Source of the DNA: Gyrodactylus bullatarudis | Taxonomy: Eukaryota > Platyhelminthes > Monogenea > Gyrodactylidea > Gyrodactylidae | Length of the DNA stretch: 64,000 nt | Assembly (NCBI GenBank): GCA_012064415.1 | Contig: SSNU01000346.1 | Location: 1 to 64,000, forward strand | Direction of reading: 5' to 3' | Part shown: piece after piece, positions 59,364 to 64,000 of the stretch | How the letters are laid out: each line of letters begins with the position of its first letter | How positions within the stretch are numbered: position 1 is the first letter of the stretch | Translations under genes and position numbers: made by a program | The notes under the pieces: generated by a model | Databases searched by the model: none | The model's input: the letters and a program-made list of their open reading frames with translations, nothing else | Told to the model about the DNA's origin: nothing

Positions 59364-61907
59364 TATTCGAAACTATTCAGCCAAAATTTAATTATATAAT
59401 TGAAGAGGCCGGTTTTGATTTTGTACGTTTAGTTGAATAAGAAAATTTATAAAATAATGCGTTTAAACTTCAACCAGTCAATTCAAAATAGTTTGGTACA
59501 ACACTCAAAGCTGAGAACAGATGACATGGCATTTCCAATTAATGAGTATCCCAAATTAGAGTGAGAAAAATACTGTTTTGTAACTAAATTCAAATGAGAG
59601 TCCGGTGAGAAGAGTTAAATTAAAACCAAAGTCTTCTCTGTTTATATAGCGCAACGATATTCATTCGAATATTATTGTTTACCTGCAAAGACCAAGTCAG
59701 AATTGAGGAATTCTTATGGAGAAACATGCATGTTGTTTTATATCATGTTTTACAATAATGAATAAGAACACTCAAAAATGAGTATTTTCTATATATTATT
59801 TCAAATGATGAAAGAATATCATTTTCTCTATCAAATGATATTACAGTAAAAATATTTCTATTGAAACATCTTATTTTTAATGAAACACAGTGAATTTACA
59901 TTTACACAAAAAATCACTTTTTTCCTATCTAAATCTACAGAAATCACTTGCTGCATTCTGATTGGTCGAGATAAATAATACTTAATTAGGGGGTAAATAT
60001 GTGTGTTTCAATAAAAATAAGATGTTTCAATAGAAATATTTTTACCGTAATCTTTTAGTGAAATAAAATTCTTTGATTGTATATTGAAGTATAATTCATA
60101 GCATTAGAAAGCTGATGAAAACCTGATTCATATTGTCAATTTATAATGCTAAGTAGATCATTACAAGGAATTTATATATGCTCATTCTCGATCTTTAACC
60201 CTCAATCTGACAATAAGACATCATTCATTATTTCACAATATGTCTGGTGTAGGCGTAGAAATGAACATTGATGCTCCTCCTTCATCCGTATCCATTACTG
60301 TAATAGGCAATGTGTGTAGAGAGGGATAATTTATCATTAACATACTCATTTCGCACTATTTATAATGGGGTCCGCTAGTTCAGATTACTTCTATCTTTTT
60401 TAACATCTTCTTGTATGATCGAATTTCACAGCCACATTAGCTTTCTCTTATATTTGCTCTTCGATATCTAGAAGAACCCAATCTCAATATTTGATTGACA
60501 TATTAGTGATAGGTTCAAATCTCACAAGCTAATCGTATGTCAATATACCAACTCTTTGAAACCGTTTGATTTTAATTTATCTCTTCTCATTTTACAAGAC
60601 CTTTATGTCTAAAGAAATTATTTACAGTCATGACTCATATGGTAATTTGGAACTCTCATAATAAAATAAATGCCTAGAATTCTATGGAAGTATCAAGAAT
60701 AATGAGTTTTATTTTTCAACTACTGATATGTAAACAAGGCTATTTAAGGATGTTAAAAAAATTCGAAAATATTTAGATTAATTAATCACATATAAGATCT
60801 ATTTATCAACTTGGAATTTTTCTCATGAGCCAATCAGATTACTTGGTTTTCTTATTTTTCATTGGTCTGATGTATAAATGGGTTCCATAGAGTCAGAATA
60901 ATGAATATTGTATAAAAGATGAATTATACATTTTAAAGACTAACATGAAAAAAATGAAAGGTCATTTAAAGGTATAGAAAGAGCTGAACACAGTTGATCT
61001 AAATTTGACCTTATTAATTTAGACTTAATTTTTTTAATTTTTTCAGAATTAAGCAGTATGTTCGGTGCTATCTCTAAATGACATGGATTTAACAAATTAA
61101 TTTTAAAGGGTACTTTCGGAAAGAGTAAAAAATATATACAGAAACTACAATTTTAAAATATTAATTACATTATCCATTCAGGACGCATTCATAGAATATG
61201 GTAAGCAGAAAAAATTTCAGACAAAAAAATTAACGAATTTCTTTTACTTTAGATTCTGAAGTAGAAAAGTAACCAAAATCTCTCAAAATTCTTATCAAAG
61301 CTAAATGAAATCCTTTTTTCTATTCCACAGAAAGGCTTATTGGTCTTGATAAAATGATCAACGAATTTGATATAAATAATTTCCAAAATCAAATACTTGA
61401 TCACAATAACTGCCAATTCGTCTTTTGCTTTCATGAAACCTTCGCTTTTGCTATTCTGGAAACTAATACCTTCAACACGTTCAGATTAACTTTAAAATAA
61501 TTATTCAATCATGTAAATAGGCTATTCATTAATATATAGCTTAAATTTGCTTTTGGAAATAGTTTCGAATGATAAAGATTATTAACAAAAAAATCTTTCG
61601 ACTTTAATATTGTCAATTGTGATAATTTATCACTGATAAATTTTAGTCATGTTTTTTAAGTGACTATAAGCCTATTTCATTACGTGAATTTCAGTTCTTG
61701 AAAATACTGATTAACATAATCATAAATTAGAAGACAAAAGTTGCCTGATTTCTTCAAAAATATTTTGAGCCTGCTGACTCGAAGTGTTAACAACAAACCA
61801 AAGGATTTTTGGTTAATAAAGCTTTATTTTCGTCGATTTTCTTCAGACCAAACTCTGACTTTAGATAAATTTTTACGCATAAACGTTTAAGAAACATTAT
61901 AAAATCT
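59364..61907. other. Gene-free AT-rich stretch
   Basis: 3' UTR of the 136-residue gene would lie at the start. No coding sequence was recognised. The 61249-61434 (-) frame has no features. A short palindromic element at 59841-60050 is listed separately. Confidence 0.4.
59841..60050. repeat. 210-bp MITE-like palindromic element
   Basis: TTACAGTAAAAATATTTCTA at the left and its near-complement at the right give inverted arms of about 50 bp. The TA next to CAGTAAAA is compatible with a Tc1/mariner-type MITE, but this is not proven. Confidence 0.5.
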
Positions 61908-62019
61908 CGGTGGGATCCATTAGTAAGCTGTAACATTCAGCGAGATGGGCTAATCCATTACCAAATAAGATGTTCCTGTGGGATATATTACCTAAGCACC
62001 TAGAACGAAATATTTCTAG
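61908..62019. repeat. Single-arm copy of palindromic family 3
   Basis: The 112 bp starting CGGTGGGATCCATTAGTAAG and ending ATATTTCTAG match the right half of the element at 51862-52127 with few substitutions. The left arm is absent. Confidence 0.75.
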
Positions 62020-62569
62020 TTAACTTTTGTAAGTATAGGGGCTGCCCTATTTAATGAATAGAATTCATTATAAAATCTGACCAATAGCAATAATACATCC
62101 AATATTGATCAATGGGAATTGAGTGTGCTCATACTCTTGGAACTGTGAGGAATACATCTATTTTCTGACTATTAGTTGGTAATCGTTTTCTCTGCTTCAC
62201 TTTTCTCTTTTGTTGCTCAGGTGTTCAAAATTATATATACCAATTTTTAGTGATCACTAGGGCCTCAAAAAGTCTTAAAAATCCTATTTTAACTAGAGCT
62301 TTTCTCGGCTCTGAGAATCAAGCTAAGCTATTCAGATTTTCTTTTGAACCCTAGGGTCCAGAGTTATAACATCTTATAATGTATTTTCAGTTTCAAATGA
62401 AAGACTCATTTAGAGGATTTGGAAGTCAAGTGGATATTTAGTAATGAAGCTTATATTTCACCTCGTCAGACTATTACACCGGCTAGATATATTTAATAAA
62501 TTTAATGTACAATAATATCCTCTGATTGGTTACATCATTCTAAGGCATAAAAGGGGAGGGTTTAAGGTT

Positions 62570-62955
62570 GGTTCAGAGTATCCATGGTCATTGGTTCCTT
62601 CTCACGTATCTGTCCATCGTTTGTTGCCCACTTAGACTTTTACGTTTTCTACTTCTTTTGCCAACTGCAGGGAGACTGTTAATTGCGGGCTGAGATTTAA
62701 TTAGGTTATCAACTACCTTTGACTTCTCTGGATTTTCACTTTTATTCTCAGTTGTAATTGTAACTGGGGTGGAAGATTGGAGATCATTTGGGGGAGGCGT
62801 AGTTGCAACTACTTGCTCATTTTGTTCAATTATCACTCCAACTTTGCTTGCATTGGGTTTCTGGGTAGAACTGCAAATTGGGAAATTTTCAAGTAGCTTT
62901 GCAGCTCTATCAAGCTTACTTTTGTTTGTAAGCCTTTTTTCCCCATCAGGCCTAA
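62570..62955 (-). mobile_element. Penelope-like element, C-terminal fragment
   Basis: The minus strand reads LRPDGEKRLTNKSKLDRAAK, then SSTQKPNASKV, a Ser/Thr/Pro-rich stretch, and a basic tail (GKRSRKRKSLSG). This parallels the C-terminal extension in the copy at 63.4-63.8 kb (KSKQIAKIGRIL, SSTQ, and TAKRKRKRHSG). It is a fragment without RT. Confidence 0.5.
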
Positions 62956-63199
62956 CTTAATATACTGTTTTTAAGAGTGAATAATCTATTTTATTTTCAA
63001 TGATATACAATAGGATGAGACATCAGTACCACGTCATTGTATAGAAAACAAGGTAAATTGGTGTGGGAAATCAAATAACTGATTTAGTCGTGCCAAGACG
63101 TGCGATCGTATTAATAGCTCTACTTCAATTTAAAAACCGAGAAGAGTGATGATTTATTGAACTTCTGATCATTTTTGAGTTTTCGAGTATTAATAAAGT

Positions 63200-64000
63200 C
63201 TTGGAAATAAGATCTTTAACAATAATTTTTGAAAAGTTATATTTCGCCGGGTCTCTTCAGACTCTACCCCGGTTAACATATAAATACTAATTATAATAAT
63301 CAATTGGAGACCTTCCATTGGTTCATTATCTTATTCAGTCTAGTGCAATAGGGAGGGAGCTATTTGATTACTTCTGTCTTTTTAGAAAACCATCAATCTG
63401 TAACTACCCACTGTGTCTCTTCCTTTTTCGTTTTGCCGTCGAGCAGTTTTTCTTCTCTCCCTTTTCCCTAATCATAGGTTTGCTGATGATTTGATTATTA
63501 ACTGTTGTTGACTCATTAGTTTCACAATTTGCCAACTCTTTAATTGTTGCTGGGGCTGTAGATTGAACTGGTGTTTGGTGATTATCAGCTGTAGCTAACG
63601 TTTTATTGATTTCAATATCATTACCAGTTTCGAACTGTGTTGAAGATTGGGTGGGGTTGCGAGTATCTCGGTTGAGTATTCTTCCGATTTTTGCAATCTG
63701 TTTGCTCTTGATATGGACATCCCGACCTTTGAATCCTAATTTCCTTACCAATTCCTTCTGGACACATAGATTTGGTTTGAGCTTCGTGATAAAATGACTT
63801 TCAGCACAAATCAAACTTGCTTATTTTGTCTTGTATGAATCATTAGGATTCACCCTGTATAGTATTTTGAAGTTGGATTGTTTTAACATTTGGCTAGTTT
63901 CACTAACATCTGTGTCTTTTTCCATCAACAGTAATGTATCATCGAGGTATCTGACATATAATCGGGAACTTCTGATTATCTGCTGCATTGGCTCATGTTC
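63200..64000 (-). mobile_element. Penelope-like element, 3' part, truncated by window edge
   Basis: At the right edge the minus strand encodes RT motif C (SSRLYVRYLDDTLLLMEKD). A stop near 63.82 kb and a deletion remove most of the thumb and endonuclease. The frame resumes with ESHFITKLKPNLCVQKEL, the usual ending of the GIY-YIG region, and a Ser/Thr-rich extension with a basic end. Further 3' (63241-63262) lies a hammerhead-like core (CTGAAGAGACCCGGCGAAAT). More of the element lies beyond 64000. Confidence 0.78.

Overview
This is animal (metazoan) nuclear DNA. It is AT-rich, gene-sparse and full of transposable elements. Metazoan-type signalling genes support this: a BMP-class receptor-regulated Smad, a SKI/SKOR-family corepressor and a secreted VWA/TIL matrix-type protein. 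So do GT-AG introns and the mix of Penelope-like, LINE, hAT, MULE and foldback elements. I cannot assign the taxon from sequence alone. Introns of 27-30 nt beside a main class of 52-79 nt are unusual for animals; very short introns are known in dicyemids, but most introns here are longer than that.

I rebuilt the genes by joining exons at GT-AG sites in frame. Left part (8.3-10.2 kb): a compact cluster. The Smad MH1 exon runs leftward. Head-to-head with it, 126 bp away, is the complex I subunit NDUFA7. Convergent with that is the mitochondrial ribosome-rescue factor ICT1/MRPL58. Middle: a 384-residue SKI/SKOR-type corepressor (28.9-30.2 kb, + strand) and an 18-exon gene (33.3-38.9 kb, - strand) for a predicted secreted protein of 1428 residues with three VWA domains, a TIL domain and cysteine-rich modules. 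Right part: the splicing factor SRSF1 (43.8-44.5 kb, + strand) convergent with an AKAP17A-like gene (45.4-46.9 kb, - strand). Last comes an unrecognised 136-residue protein whose seven exons span 47.9-59.4 kb because its introns carry a LINE, a decayed Penelope-like element, foldback repeats and a hAT element.

Mobile DNA fills most of the rest. There is one Penelope-like element with an uninterrupted 758-codon RT/GIY-YIG ORF (20.0-22.2 kb) and a hammerhead-ribozyme-like hairpin just 3' of it. Three further Penelope-like remnants lie elsewhere, one running off the right edge. Two LINE families are present, one as a head-to-tail pair. A 963-bp MULE relic has a perfect 9-bp target duplication, and a 1947-bp hAT copy has a perfect 8-bp duplication. 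A large foldback family (about 700 bp with arms of about 270 bp) recurs across the window, with several shorter palindromic MITE-like families.

The genes do not form one pathway. Two of them, the R-Smad and the SKOR-type corepressor, belong to TGF-beta/BMP signalling. SRSF1 and AKAP17A are both RS-type pre-mRNA splicing factors lying next to each other.
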